A DNA stretch of 64,000 nucleotides from contig NZ_JARYGY010000004.1 of assembly GCF_029906345.1 (NCBI RefSeq), positions 186,001 through 250,000 on the forward strand, in the 5' to 3' direction. Position 1 is the stretch's first letter. Each line of letters starts with the position of its first letter. Positions 55,139 through 64,000 of this stretch are shown piece by piece. Both the position numbers and the translations under genes were made by a program. Source of the DNA: Aquimarina mycalae (GTDB taxonomy: Bacteria > Bacteroidota > Bacteroidia > Flavobacteriales > Flavobacteriaceae). The notes under the pieces are model-generated. The model was not told where the DNA came from and did no database searches. It saw only the letters and a list, made by a program, of their open reading frames with translations.

Positions 55139-56243
55139 TGCACGTGAAACCATTCTGGAAATTAATCTGGCGCATCTTACCCATAACTATACATATTTAA
55201 AAAGTAAGCTCCAACCAGAAGTTAAACTATTAGCTGTAGTAAAAGCAGCTGGATATGGCAGTGATGCAGTAGTTATAGCAAAACATTTAGAGAAAATTGG
55301 CGCAGATTACTTTGCCGTTGCCTATGTTTCAGAAGGAGTAGTACTACGAAATGCTGGAATACAAACCCCAATTCTTGTTCTACATCCTCAACCAGTAAAT
55401 TTTTCGGAATTAATAGAACATCAACTAGAACCTAGTTTGTATAGTCCGCGAATTTTAAGAGAATTCATAACCACAGCTGAAGCTAAAAAACAAAAAGAGT
55501 ATCCAGTACATATTAAGTTCAATACTGGATTAAACCGATTAGGTCTTTGGGAAAATGATGTGGATTATATTATGAGTCATTTAAATGAAACTAGCTCTAT
55601 TAAAATAAAATCTATTTTCTCTCACCTTGCAGCGAGTGAGGACCACAATGAAAAAGAGTTTACAACAGATCAGATCAATTCCTTTCAGAAAACAGCTTCA
55701 GAAATGATTGATAAACTGGGGTACAAACCGTTACTCCATCAATGCAATACTTCTGGAATCTTAAATTATCCCGAAGCACATTTTGATATGGTCCGAACTG
55801 GAATAGGCTTATATGGATATGGTAATGAAGCCATCTATGATCATAAATTAAAACCTGTAGCATCACTTAAATCTGTTATCTCTCAGATTCATATGTTAGA
55901 ACCAGGAGAAACCTTGGGATATAATAGAGCTTTCGCAGCTAGTGGTTTTATTAAAACGGCAACCATTCCTATTGGTCATGCAGATGGAATAAGTAGACAA
56001 TATGGGAACAAAAAGGGGTTTGTCACTGTTCATGGAAAAAAGGCCTATATCATTGGTAATGTTTGCATGGATATGATTATGATCGATATCACGGATATTG
56101 ATTGTAAAGAAGGAGACGAAGTAGTTATATTCGATCATACATCTTCTGCAGCAGTAATAGCAGAAACGACAGGTACCATTTCTTATGAACTCCTTACGGC
56201 GATCTCACCAAGAGTAAAACGTACTATTATCGATACTAATTGA
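55131..56243 (+). CDS. alr: Alanine racemase
   Basis: This PLP enzyme makes D-alanine for peptidoglycan. The PLP lysine is in [15 protein letters not shown], the catalytic tyrosine in TLGYNRAF, and the C-terminal motif [14 protein letters not shown] contacts the cofactor. The length of 370 is normal. It is coupled to tdk by an eight-base overlap. No D-Ala ligase is adjacent. Confidence 0.97.
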   Translation: MSSARETILEINLAHLTHNYTYLKSKLQPEVKLLAVVKAAGYGSDAVVIAKHLEKIGADYFAVAYVSEGVVLRNAGIQTPILVLHPQPVNFSELIEHQLEPSLYSPRILREFITTAEAKKQKEYPVHIKFNTGLNRLGLWENDVDYIMSHLNETSSIKIKSIFSHLAASEDHNEKEFTTDQINSFQKTASEMIDKLGYKPLLHQCNTSGILNYPEAHFDMVRTGIGLYGYGNEAIYDHKLKPVASLKSVISQIHMLEPGETLGYNRAFAASGFIKTATIPIGHADGISRQYGNKKGFVTVHGKKAYIIGNVCMDMIMIDITDIDCKEGDEVVIFDHTSSAAVIAETTGTISYELLTAISPRVKRTIIDTN

Positions 56244-56343
56244 TTTTTGTCGAAAAAAAGACATTTTAAGCCAGTGTGCATTCCTCATTTGTTTCTTAAT
56301 TTTTGTTAAATTAGTAGCATACTAATTATCTAAAATAAATAAA

Positions 56344-56760
56344 ATGGGATTTTTTAAAGATTTTAAGTCTTTCTTGTTAAAAGGAGATATTGTAGCCTTA
56401 GCTACTGCTGTTGTAATTGGAGGAGCTTTTAATAAAATTGTTGGCTCTGCTGTTGCAGATATTATCATGCCTGTCGTAGGTGTTATAACAGGAGGAACTG
56501 ATTTTACACAAAAATTTATAGCTTTAGATGGAGGAGAATATGCAAGTTTAGCCGCTGCAAAAGAAGCAGGTGCTGCAGTTATGACCTATGGTAACTTAAT
56601 TCAAGCGATTATTAACTTCATTATTGTTGGTCTGTTCATTTTTGTTGTTCTTAAAGCTTACGAAAAATCAAAGAAAAAAGAAGAAGAAGCTCCTGCAGCT
56701 CCAGCTGGTCCAACTCAAGAAGAATTACTAGCTGAAATTAGAGATTTACTTAAAAAATAA
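56344..56760 (+). CDS. mscL: Large-conductance mechanosensitive channel
   Basis: MscL is a pentameric inner-membrane valve that opens on sudden hypo-osmotic stress. The N-terminal [32 protein letters not shown] helix with TM1 and the GFxxFxxRGN-like start, then TM2 ([19 protein letters not shown]) and a charged, proline-rich C-terminus, are typical. The length of 138 is normal. It is monocistronic with a terminator. Confidence 0.96.
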   Translation: MGFFKDFKSFLLKGDIVALATAVVIGGAFNKIVGSAVADIIMPVVGVITGGTDFTQKFIALDGGEYASLAAAKEAGAAVMTYGNLIQAIINFIIVGLFIFVVLKAYEKSKKKEEEAPAAPAGPTQEELLAEIRDLLKK

Positions 56761-56818
56761 AACTCAAACTATCAGAATGTTTTATCTATAGCTACCGCTA
56801 TACTATATATTCTAACTA

Positions 56819-56848
56819 AACCGCTTCATAAATGGGGCGGTTCTTTTT
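56819..56848 (+). terminator. Rho-independent terminator after mscL
   Basis: AACCGC (56819-56824) and GCGGTT (56837-56842) form a short stem followed by TCTTTTT. Confidence 0.75.
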
Positions 56849-56996
56849 ACGAAATGTTTTATATATAACAAAATGTTTAAATTGATGTATTTTTCAAGAA
56901 AAATAATGTTTCTATTATAAATAATCGACACATTTGCTGGAATTTAAAAAAAAGACCGATTTTTGTATCGTTAAATGTTATTAATAAATAAAGCTG

Positions 56997-57989
56997 ATGA
57001 AAGTAGCTGTTGTAGGTGCCACTGGTTTAGTGGGTACAGTAATGTTAAAAGTATTAGAAGAACGTAATTTTCCAGTTACAGAATTAATTCCTGTGGCTTC
57101 AGAAAGATCTATAGGTAAAAAGATATCTTATAAAAATGAAGAGTTTACAGTAGTTGGTTTGACTACAGCTATAGAAATGAAACCAGATGTTGCTTTATTT
57201 TCTGCTGGTGGAAGTACTTCTCAAGAATGGGCTCCAAAATTTGCAGAAGCTGGCATCACAGTTATCGACAATTCTTCTGCCTGGAGAATGGATCCAACCA
57301 AAAAGTTAGTCGTACCAGAAATTAATGCTAAAGACTTAACTAAAGAAGATAAAATTATTGCTAACCCTAATTGTTCCACCATACAATTAGTAATGGCTTT
57401 AGCACCTTTGCATCAAAAATACAAGATCAAACGTGCTATTATTTCTACATACCAATCAATAACTGGTACTGGAGTTAAAGCTGTACAACAATTAGAAAAT
57501 GAATATGCAGGAGAAAAAGGTGAAATGGCATATCCTTATCCAATTCATCGTAATGCAATCCCTCATTGTGATGTATTCCAAGAAAATGGATATACTAAAG
57601 AAGAAATGAAATTGGTGAACGAAACTCAAAAGATTCTTGATGATCGTACCATTGCAGTTACTGCTACTGCAATTCGTATTCCTGTTGTTGGTGGACATAG
57701 TGAAAGTGTAAACCTTGAATTCGAAGACGAGTTCAAAGAAAATGAAATTCGTCAAATACTAAATAACACTTCTGGGGTTACTGTTCAAGATAATCCAGAT
57801 ACAAATACCTATCCAATGCCGATTTATGCAGAAGGAAAGAATGATGTCTTTGTAGGTAGAATTAGACGAGATCATTCTAGAGAAAATGCACTTAATATGT
57901 GGATAGTAGCCGATAACCTACGTAAAGGAGCTGCTACGAACGCTGTACAGATAGGAGAATACCTTATTGAAAATGAACTGATTGGATAA
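56997..57989 (+). CDS. asd: Aspartate-semialdehyde dehydrogenase
   Basis: Asd reduces aspartyl-phosphate to the semialdehyde, the branch point to lysine/diaminopimelate, threonine and methionine. The NADP motif VAVVGATGLVGTVMLKVLEE, the catalytic cysteine in NPNCSTIQLV and the substrate histidine near VVGGHSESVNLEF are present. The length of 330 fits. It is a single gene with a strong terminator. Confidence 0.97.
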   Translation: MKVAVVGATGLVGTVMLKVLEERNFPVTELIPVASERSIGKKISYKNEEFTVVGLTTAIEMKPDVALFSAGGSTSQEWAPKFAEAGITVIDNSSAWRMDPTKKLVVPEINAKDLTKEDKIIANPNCSTIQLVMALAPLHQKYKIKRAIISTYQSITGTGVKAVQQLENEYAGEKGEMAYPYPIHRNAIPHCDVFQENGYTKEEMKLVNETQKILDDRTIAVTATAIRIPVVGGHSESVNLEFEDEFKENEIRQILNNTSGVTVQDNPDTNTYPMPIYAEGKNDVFVGRIRRDHSRENALNMWIVADNLRKGAATNAVQIGEYLIENELIG

Positions 57990-58009
57990 TTAGTTTACAC
58001 ACATATACG

Positions 58010-58044
58010 AACCCTCACTATAAGCATATTAGTGAGGGTTTTTT
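58010..58044 (+). terminator. Rho-independent terminator after asd
   Basis: AACCCTCACTA (58010-58020) pairs perfectly with TAGTGAGGGTT (58030-58040), and a T-run follows. Confidence 0.93.
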
Positions 58045-58134
58045 ATTTATCCTATGTATTCTTTATCTTAAATCCTTGTAAGGTTTTTAACATTTTACCT
58101 TCTAATACATCACTAATTACAAAAAGATAAAACA

Positions 58135-58506
58135 ATGAATACTAAATTAATTTTAGCTTTAAGAATGCTATTAGGAGTCTTATTAATCGTTTTTGGAAGT
58201 AACAAGTTTATCGGGTTTTTGCCAGATTTTGAATTTGCGAATCCAGAGGCTGGAGTTCTTTTCGGCGCATTAGCTGGAAGTTACGTATTAAAAACTGTGG
58301 GGCTTATAGAAGTTTTAGTGGGACTGTTTCTTGTTCTTAATAAAGCTGTTCCTTTTGCTCTAATCCTAATGGCTCCTATTTCAGTAAATATCATATTATT
58401 CCACGCGACTTTAGACCCAGCGAACATTGGGCCTGGAGCCTTTGTTTTTTTAGTAAATGCATTCCTTATTTATGCAAACTGGAGTACTTTTAAATCCCTC
58501 TTCTAA
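58135..58506 (+). CDS. DoxX-family membrane protein
   Basis: The 123-residue protein has four transmembrane helices with the DoxX-like start NTKLILALRMLLGVLLIVFGSNKF, a GSYVLKTVGLIEVLVGLFLVL helix and PISVNIILFHATLDP. The function is unknown; members are often near redox genes, but none is here. It stands alone between asd and a structured RNA candidate. Confidence 0.85.
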   Translation: MNTKLILALRMLLGVLLIVFGSNKFIGFLPDFEFANPEAGVLFGALAGSYVLKTVGLIEVLVGLFLVLNKAVPFALILMAPISVNIILFHATLDPANIGPGAFVFLVNAFLIYANWSTFKSLF

Positions 58507-58575
58507 AACACTATACATTAAAATTTTACTGGTATAAAAGTAAAATTTTTCGTTACTTCGGGTACAGAAAACCTT

Positions 58576-58675
58576 GACCGCTCTATAAAATGATCAAAAG
58601 AGTTGCTAAACCCCAAAGCAACGCTACAAATGTGTAACTATATATATGATCATTGTTTGAGCGGTCTTTTTTTTT
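58576..58675 (+). ncRNA. Three-tier stem-loop RNA candidate with intrinsic terminator
   Basis: GACCGCTC (58576-58583) pairs with GAGCGGTC (58659-58666); inside, ATGATCA (58590-58596) pairs with TGATCAT (58647-58653); innermost, GTTGCT (58602-58607) pairs with AGCAAC (58617-58622). A nine-T run follows the outer stem. A -7-like TTACTTCG sits 15 bases before it. This could be a stand-alone small RNA, or a leader of the prolyl oligopeptidase gene 128 bases downstream. Confidence 0.5.
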
Positions 58676-58710
58676 ATATTTTCTTTAGCATATTGCCAAA
58701 CTAGTTTTAA

Positions 58711-58754
58711 TAGATTTGTGAGTTAGTGTACTAAGTATTAAAAATTAAATACTT
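58711..58754 (+). promoter_or_regulatory. Promoter and inverted repeat before the prolyl oligopeptidase gene
   Basis: TAGATTTG (58711-58718) is an exact -7 box. AAGTATT (58733-58739) and AATACTT (58748-58754), separated by eight bases, lie just downstream of the expected start point and could be an operator. Confidence 0.5.
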
Positions 58755-58803
58755 GGCATATGTTTAATACGCCATTAATTATTTCTGTAAAATTTAACTC
58801 ATC

Positions 58804-60972
58804 ATGAAAAACACGCTTTTTATGCTATTTTTGATTCTATCCATATTGGGATGTAACGATGAATCAAAAGTAGAAACCGCTAAAACTATTATTCCATTGA
58901 ATTATCCAGAAACTAAAAAAGTAGACTCTGTCGACACTTATTTTGATGTTAAAGTCAAAGATCCTTATCGTTGGTTAGAAGATGATCGTAGTGAAGAAAC
59001 TGAAAATTGGGTTACTGAACAAAACAAGGTCACTTTTGGATATCTGGATAGTATCCCTTTTAGAGATCAATTGAAAAAACGTTTATCTGGTTTATGGAAT
59101 TACGAAAAAGTAGGTGCTCCATTTAAAGAAGGAGATTACACTTATTTTTACAAAAACGACGGACTTCAAAATCAATATGTTATTTATAGATTTAAAAATG
59201 AAGGTGATGAACCAGAAGTGTTTCTAGATCCAAATACTTTTAGTGAAGATGGAACCACTTCTCTTGGTGGGGCTAGTTTTTCTGATAATGGAAAACTTCT
59301 GGCTTATGCAATTTCTGAAGGTGGTAGTGATTGGCGTAAAGTGATTGTTAAAAATGTAGAAACCAAAGAAATCATAGAAGATACATTGGTTGATATTAAG
59401 TTTTCAGGTATGTCTTGGAAAGAGAATGAAGGGTTCTATTATTCTAGTTATGATAAGCCAAAGGGAAGTGAACTTTCTGCTAAAACAGATCAACATAAAG
59501 TATATTATCACAAACTCGGAACTCCTCAAAAAGAAGATAAGTTAGTTTTTGGAGGTACTCCAGAAGAAAAACATCGCTATATTGGAGGAAGAGTAACTAA
59601 AGATAACCGATACTTAGTTATTTCGGCGAGTATTTCAACATCAGGAAATAAATTGTTTATTAAAGATCTTACCAAACCTAATAGCAAACTGGTTACCATT
59701 TTAGATAATACTGATAGTGATACTTATGTTATTGACAATGTAGGTTCCAAATTATATCTGGTAACTAATTTAAATGCTCCAAATCAAAAGATAGTAACTA
59801 CTGATGCTTCTAATCCAACACCAGAAAATTGGAAAGATTTTATTCCAGAAACCGAAAATGTATTAAGTCCAAGCACAGGTGGAGGCTTTTTCTTTGCAGA
59901 ATATATGGTAGATGCCGTATCTAAAGTATTACAATATGACTATGATGGTAAACTTATACGTGATGTAGAATTACCAGGAGTTGGAAGTGTAGGTGGTTTT
60001 GGTACTAAAAAAGAAGAAACAGAATTATATTATTCATTTACGAACTATAAAACTCCAGGTAGTATTTATAAATATAATATTGCAGAAGGTACTTCAACCT
60101 TATATCGTAAACCAAAGATCGACTTTAATCCAGAAAATTATGAGAGTAAGCAAGTCTTCTACAACTCAAAGGATGGCACCAAAGTTCCTATGATTATTAC
60201 GCATAAAAAAGGTGTAACCCTAACTGGTAAAAACCCAACCATTTTGTATGCTTATGGTGGGTTTAATATCAGTTTAACTCCTTCATTTAGTATTGCCAAT
60301 GCAGTATGGATGGAACAAGGAGGGATTTATGCTGTACCTAACTTAAGAGGTGGAGGAGAATATGGTAAAAAATGGCATGATGCTGGTACTAAAATGCAAA
60401 AACAAAATGTATTTGACGATTTTATTGCCGCGGCAGAGTATCTAATTGACAACAATTATACTTCAAGTGAATATCTGGCTATAAGAGGAGGTTCTAATGG
60501 AGGTTTATTGGTGGGAGCTACTATGACTCAACGTCCAGATTTAATGAAGGTAGCATTACCTGCTGTAGGAGTTCTAGACATGCTACGTTATCATACGTTT
60601 ACTGCTGGAGCAGGTTGGGCATATGATTATGGAACTGCAGAAGATGACAAACAGATGTTTCAATACTTAAAAGGATATTCTCCTGTACATAACGTAAAAG
60701 AAGGTGTGCAATATCCTGCTACACTAGTTACTACAGGTGATCATGATGATCGTGTAGTACCTGCACATTCCTTTAAATTTGCGGCAGAGTTGCAGGCAAA
60801 GCAAAATGGAACAAACCCAACATTGATTAGAATCGAGACCAATGCTGGTCATGGAGCAGGAACACCTGTTGCTAAAACAATCGAGCAATATGCAGATATT
60901 TTTAGTTTCACACTTTATAACATGGGTTATGAAGTATTACCAGAACAAGTAAACGACGAGATAAAAGGATAA
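58804..60972 (+). CDS. Prolyl oligopeptidase lipoprotein (S9A)
   Basis: A lipobox (SILGC) is followed by a seven-bladed beta-propeller (about 45-440, beginning [20 protein letters not shown]) and an alpha/beta-hydrolase domain. The catalytic Ser is in [13 protein letters not shown], the Asp in [15 protein letters not shown], and the His in NAGHGAG. The enzyme cuts short peptides after proline. Length 722 is normal, and it should be anchored in the envelope, so it probably works in the periplasm or at the surface. It may be regulated by the preceding inverted repeat or RNA hairpin. Confidence 0.95.
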   Translation: MKNTLFMLFLILSILGCNDESKVETAKTIIPLNYPETKKVDSVDTYFDVKVKDPYRWLEDDRSEETENWVTEQNKVTFGYLDSIPFRDQLKKRLSGLWNYEKVGAPFKEGDYTYFYKNDGLQNQYVIYRFKNEGDEPEVFLDPNTFSEDGTTSLGGASFSDNGKLLAYAISEGGSDWRKVIVKNVETKEIIEDTLVDIKFSGMSWKENEGFYYSSYDKPKGSELSAKTDQHKVYYHKLGTPQKEDKLVFGGTPEEKHRYIGGRVTKDNRYLVISASISTSGNKLFIKDLTKPNSKLVTILDNTDSDTYVIDNVGSKLYLVTNLNAPNQKIVTTDASNPTPENWKDFIPETENVLSPSTGGGFFFAEYMVDAVSKVLQYDYDGKLIRDVELPGVGSVGGFGTKKEETELYYSFTNYKTPGSIYKYNIAEGTSTLYRKPKIDFNPENYESKQVFYNSKDGTKVPMIITHKKGVTLTGKNPTILYAYGGFNISLTPSFSIANAVWMEQGGIYAVPNLRGGGEYGKKWHDAGTKMQKQNVFDDFIAAAEYLIDNNYTSSEYLAIRGGSNGGLLVGATMTQRPDLMKVALPAVGVLDMLRYHTFTAGAGWAYDYGTAEDDKQMFQYLKGYSPVHNVKEGVQYPATLVTTGDHDDRVVPAHSFKFAAELQAKQNGTNPTLIRIETNAGHGAGTPVAKTIEQYADIFSFTLYNMGYEVLPEQVNDEIKG

Positions 60973-60991
60973 TATTTTATTTACACACAAT

Positions 60992-61026
60992 AAAAAATCC
61001 GTTTTCTGAAAAGAGACGGATTTTTT
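60992..61026 (+). terminator. Rho-independent terminator after the prolyl oligopeptidase gene
   Basis: AAAAAATCCGT (60992-61002) and ACGGATTTTTT (61016-61026) form an 11-base stem with a T-run. The next promoter and start codon follow within 25 bases. Confidence 0.9.
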
Positions 61027-61038
61027 GTTGAAGTTATT

Positions 61039-61046
61039 TATATTTG
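61039..61046 (+). promoter_or_regulatory. Bacteroidota -7 box touching the ABC ATPase start
   Basis: TATATTTG fits TAnnTTTG and ends four bases before the ATG, so transcription would begin at or next to the A of the start codon. No -33 box is seen, since that region is the terminator. Confidence 0.55.
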
Positions 61047-61050
61047 GGAT

Positions 61051-62031
61051 ATGCTAGCAATCCAAAATGTTTCCTTCAAGTATGATACTGTTCCTGTTTT
61101 AAAAAACATCAATTTTACTATTGAAAAAGGGCAACACATTGCATTAATTGGCGCAAGTGGTTGTGGAAAAAGCACCTTACTAAAGATTATTTATGGATTA
61201 TTGGATGTAGATCAAGGTGCCTTGTTTTGGGATGATCAAAAAATACTGGGTCCAGCGTATAATTTGGTTCCAGGGCAGGAAAACATGAAATACCTTTCTC
61301 AAGGATTTGAATTACAACCTTATCGAACAGTTGTCGAAAACATTGGTCAATACTTATCCAGTTTTGAACCAGAACTTAAAACTGGTCGTGTAAATGAGTT
61401 GTTAGAGATTGTAGAAATGACTCCATTTGCTGAGGTTAAAGTCGAGAATTTAAGTGGTGGACAAAAACAAAGAGTTGCATTGGCTAAAGCATTAGCCAAA
61501 AGACCAGAACTATTATTACTTGATGAACCTTTTGGCAATATTGACAATTTTAGACGTAGTTCGTTACGAAGAAATCTTTTTGCGTACCTAAAAAGAAATA
61601 AAATTACTAGTATTACTGCTACCCATGATAAAACAGATATTTTATCATTTGCTGATGAAACTATTGTAATCCGTCAAGGTGAAATAATCGCAAAAGAACG
61701 CACATACGACATCTATCAAAATCCGAAAAACTATTATATAGCTTCACTTTTTGGTGAAGTAAATGAATTACCTCTCACTACTTTTTTCCCAAATTCTGAA
61801 AATGACAATACTATTCTTGTATATCCTCATGAGTTAAAAATAGATCCAAATGCTAGTCGACATGCTACAGTGAAAAAAGCTTATTTTAATGGAAGTCATT
61901 ACTTAATAGAAGCTGTTTTTGATAATACCGTTATCTTTTTTAATCACCCTGCGGTACTTCAGGCTTCAGAAATTGTTGGAATTTCAATTGATGAAAAAAT
62001 TATTCAACAAAGAATAAAAAGCTTATCATAA
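61051..62031 (+). CDS. ABC transporter ATP-binding protein
   Basis: The ABC domain has Walker A GASGCGKSTLLK, a signature LSGGQKQRVALAKALAKRP, and Walker B ELLLLDEPFGNID with the H-loop THDKTD. A C-terminal extension of about 95 residues (after about 230, with NELPLTTFFPNSENDN) carries the TOBE-like part seen in importer ATPases. It lacks a permease partner in the window. The transported substrate is unknown. It starts immediately after a -7 box and so may be translated from a leaderless mRNA. Confidence 0.92.
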   Translation: MLAIQNVSFKYDTVPVLKNINFTIEKGQHIALIGASGCGKSTLLKIIYGLLDVDQGALFWDDQKILGPAYNLVPGQENMKYLSQGFELQPYRTVVENIGQYLSSFEPELKTGRVNELLEIVEMTPFAEVKVENLSGGQKQRVALAKALAKRPELLLLDEPFGNIDNFRRSSLRRNLFAYLKRNKITSITATHDKTDILSFADETIVIRQGEIIAKERTYDIYQNPKNYYIASLFGEVNELPLTTFFPNSENDNTILVYPHELKIDPNASRHATVKKAYFNGSHYLIEAVFDNTVIFFNHPAVLQASEIVGISIDEKIIQQRIKSLS

Positions 62032-62097
62032 TACACCATACTTTTTTACTCATAGTATTCGTGTAATCCCTTATTAAAAGCTGCAAGTAAAATTTTC

Positions 62098-62105
62098 TTA
62101 CTTTG
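62098..62105 (+). promoter_or_regulatory. -7-like box at the Crp/Fnr gene
   Basis: TTACTTTG differs from TAnnTTTG at one position, and its last three bases are the upstream TTG of the open frame. The transcript would start after that TTG, so translation probably begins at 62130. Confidence 0.4.
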
Positions 62106-62129
62106 CAAAAGGATATAATTGTAAGCATA

Positions 62130-62795
62130 TTGAATACGTATACTAAACTTTGGTTTCTAGAAGACTTTATTCTTTTTAATAATTTGGGAAGAATTACAAT
62201 GATGAAAATGGCTTCTGTTCTAGAAATGGAAAACATTGATAAAAAAGAAATCATAGAACTAAATAGAGGACATAAAAAGCATATTTTTTTTCTTAAAAAA
62301 GGAGTTGTTAAAATCGTAGATACTTATACTGGTATTACAAAAGATGTAGTCAACAAGGGAAGTATCTTTGGAGAGTTAGCATTATTTGATCACGATTCTT
62401 GTGTTCAGGAGCAAGCTGTAGCATTAGAAGATTGTGTATTATGCTCTATTGAAGTTGATAGGATGCTTGGAGCTATGAACAGGTTTCCATTCTTAAAGAA
62501 AAATATGTTTAAGGCATATGTAGCAAGAATAAAAAAATTAGAACAAAGATTAGGAGCGATCGCATCTAATGATAGTGCTACTAGAATAAATGATTTTATT
62601 TTAAATTATATTTCAGAATTTGGCCAACAACAAAATCGAAGGGTAATTGCAAAAAACCTTTTGTCTCATAAAGATATTGCTAGTATTACCAATACTTCAC
62701 GCCAGACTGTAAGTAATATTATGAGCGGAATGAGAAAAGAAGGAACTATAGAATACGATTCAGAATTTATTTCAATATCCTGTTATAAAAACTAA
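62130..62795 (+). CDS. Crp/Fnr-family transcription regulator
   Basis: The 221-residue protein starts MNTYTKLWFLEDFILFNNLG, typical for flavobacterial Crp relatives. A cyclic-nucleotide-binding-like beta roll follows (HIFFLKKGVVKIVDTYTGITKDVVNKGSIFGELALFD), then a C-helix and a winged HTH (HKDIASITNTSRQTVSNIMSGMRKEG). The cAMP-binding arginine is not conserved, so another ligand or none is likely; there are no Fnr-type N-terminal cysteines. A TTG at 62130 is used; the longer frame begins at 62103 inside the promoter. It overlaps lpxH by four bases at the 3' end. Confidence 0.9.
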   Translation: MNTYTKLWFLEDFILFNNLGRITMMKMASVLEMENIDKKEIIELNRGHKKHIFFLKKGVVKIVDTYTGITKDVVNKGSIFGELALFDHDSCVQEQAVALEDCVLCSIEVDRMLGAMNRFPFLKKNMFKAYVARIKKLEQRLGAIASNDSATRINDFILNYISEFGQQQNRRVIAKNLLSHKDIASITNTSRQTVSNIMSGMRKEGTIEYDSEFISISCYKN

Positions 62796-63568
62796 TACTT
62801 TTCTAGCTTCAATGTTTCACCATCAAAAACGGCATATGTATAATGTACTATCCAATCACCAAGGTTAATGTATTTTGCCTGCTCTTTTAACTCAATTTCC
62901 ATAGGAAGATGTCTATGACCGAAAACAAAGTAATCTGTATGTTTTGCTGCTAATTTTCGCTTGCAATATTGCACCAACCATTCGTTCTCTTCGCCAAGAA
63001 AGGTAACGTCTTCATCTCCAGAAATCAATTTGTTTTTAACAGAAAGGTATTGCGCTAATTTTACTCCTAAATCAGGATGTAACCACCTAAAAAACCATTT
63101 AGCAACAGGATTGGTAAACACTTTTTTCATTCGTTTATATCCTTTATCTCCAGGCCCCAAACCATCTCCATGACCTATAAGAAATGTAGTGTTATTGAAC
63201 ACGAATTCTTGTGGTTTATGAAACACAGGGATATTTAATTCTTCTTCGAAATAACCATTCATCCATAGATCGTGGTTGCCAACAAAATAATATACAGGAA
63301 TTCCAGAATCAGTAATCTCTGCGAGCTTTCCTAAGGTTCTAGTGAATCCTTTAGGAACTACTGTTTTATATTCAAACCAAAAATCAAAAAGATCACCTAA
63401 TAAAAAAATGGCCGCTGCATCTTTTTTAACTTCATCTAACCAACTTACAAATTTTTGCTCTCTAGGAAAACTTTTCTCTGAAGTGGGAGCACCTAAATGA
63501 TTATCAGATGCAAAATATATCTTTTTACCTTGAGTAAGAGTTATGTGTTGTTCGGAAGGATGCTTCAT
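62792..63568 (-). CDS. lpxH: UDP-2,3-diacylglucosamine diphosphatase
   Basis: LpxH hydrolyses UDP-2,3-diacylglucosamine to lipid X in lipid A synthesis. The calcineurin-like motifs are ASDNHLG, GDLFDFWFEY, GNHDLW, IGHGDGLGPG and FGHRHLPM, which bind two Mn ions. The 258-residue length fits. It is followed (on the minus strand) by the converging Crp-type gene. Confidence 0.96.
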   Translation of the reverse strand: MKHPSEQHITLTQGKKIYFASDNHLGAPTSEKSFPREQKFVSWLDEVKKDAAAIFLLGDLFDFWFEYKTVVPKGFTRTLGKLAEITDSGIPVYYFVGNHDLWMNGYFEEELNIPVFHKPQEFVFNNTTFLIGHGDGLGPGDKGYKRMKKVFTNPVAKWFFRWLHPDLGVKLAQYLSVKNKLISGDEDVTFLGEENEWLVQYCKRKLAAKHTDYFVFGHRHLPMEIELKEQAKYINLGDWIVHYTYAVFDGETLKLEKY

Positions 63569-63627
63569 GTAGAAAACAAATATAACGAAGACCTATCAGC
63601 TTATCAAAACCTTATAGCTCTAATTAA

Positions 63628-64000
63628 TTAGTTGTCGCTTGCATACCATTCTGCAAAAGAGGTTTCAGTCTCCTGAAGTTTTAATGAATGCAGTGCAATA
63701 TTTTCTGGTAGTCTGGCTTTTATTTTGCTTGCAAAATCAATCACCATATTTTCACTAGTTGGTTGATAATCTACTAAAATCACATTATGACCTCTTTGTT
63801 CTAATTCTTTTGCTAACTCTATATGAGGAGTGTTTTTGTTAAAAACAGTTGCATGGTCAAATACATCTTCAATATCCTCTTTAACAATTTTCTTAAGATC
63901 TCCAAAATCAATCACCATTCCCAATTTCACATGAGAAGTGTCAGTTATAGGGCTTCCTATAACTGTAACACTTAATTTATAGCTATGACCATGAACATTT
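63628..64000 (-). CDS. queD: 6-pyruvoyl-tetrahydropterin synthase / QueD (start beyond window)
   Basis: The frame runs off the window at base 64000; 123 codons plus the stop are visible. The zinc histidines are in VHGHSYKL at the visible start, then MVIDFGDLKKIVKE, the catalytic DHATVFN and the C-terminal TSENMVIDFASKIKARL and LQETETSFAEWY. QueD makes 6-carboxy-tetrahydropterin for queuosine; a 6-PTPS role is less likely. The rest of the pathway is not in the window. Confidence 0.93.
   Translation of the reverse strand, partial: NVHGHSYKLSVTVIGSPITDTSHVKLGMVIDFGDLKKIVKEDIEDVFDHATVFNKNTPHIELAKELEQRGHNVILVDYQPTSENMVIDFASKIKARLPENIALHSLKLQETETSFAEWYASDN

Overview
The window looks like a chromosomal segment of a marine-type flavobacterium (Bacteroidota, family Flavobacteriaceae; genus not determined). 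By eye it is about two-thirds A+T. Supporting signs are -7 boxes of the Bacteroidota form TAnnTTTG in front of many genes, few Shine-Dalgarno sequences, several TTG starts, a SusC/Oar-type TonB-dependent receptor, an lspA of the long flavobacterial form, and the block DUF177-rpmF-fabH-accB-accC. No integrase, transposase, CRISPR array or rRNA operon was seen; most of the window is core genome with short accessory stretches.

Layout. 1-4.5 kb: 3' end of a DksA-like gene, an ECF sigma / HEAT-repeat anti-sigma / three DUF4097-like envelope proteins cassette, then lspA. 4.5-7.8 kb (minus): a single-domain response regulator, 5-formyl-THF cyclo-ligase, and an aspartoacylase-RimK-RimB set that could add and remove glutamate tails. 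8-23 kb (plus): uvrC, a patatin/BamA-fold protein, hmgA and hppD (tyrosine catabolism), then DUF3108-tryptophan dioxygenase-M23 peptidase-pgi, and a large TonB-dependent receptor. 23-31 kb: a membrane protein, YjbQ, a HAD phosphatase, lepA with a structured leader, dusB, an FtsX/LolE permease, rbfA, methylmalonyl-CoA epimerase and a tRNA with anticodon CAT. 31-34.4 kb is an accessory patch: a Tat-exported GMC (cholesterol-oxidase-like) lipoprotein, an orphan double-glycine leader peptide, a 51-residue ORF and an unknown lipoprotein.

34.4-44.4 kb is mostly biosynthesis: ribE, pdxA, DUF177-rpmF-fabH-accB-accC (ribosome plus fatty-acid initiation), a FAD oxidoreductase, mtgA, an intradiol dioxygenase-like protein, a GreA-like factor and an alpha/beta hydrolase lipoprotein. 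44.4-50.2 kb: recJ with a small Cys-rich partner, an AhpD-like protein, and a minus-strand operon made of an unknown protein, a seven-helix membrane protein, a histidine kinase and a LuxR-type regulator. Divergent from this operon is a 110-residue protein that resembles the isolated membrane-binding domain 4 of cholesterol-dependent cytolysins; I regard it as the most unusual gene here. 51-64 kb: M50 peptidase, HopJ-like protein, rsmI, DoxX proteins, tdk-alr, mscL, asd, a prolyl oligopeptidase lipoprotein preceded by a three-tier RNA hairpin, an ABC ATPase that may be leaderless, a Crp/Fnr regulator, lpxH and the start-truncated queD.

All product names rest on motifs and family resemblance read by eye. 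No alignment, folding or database search was run.
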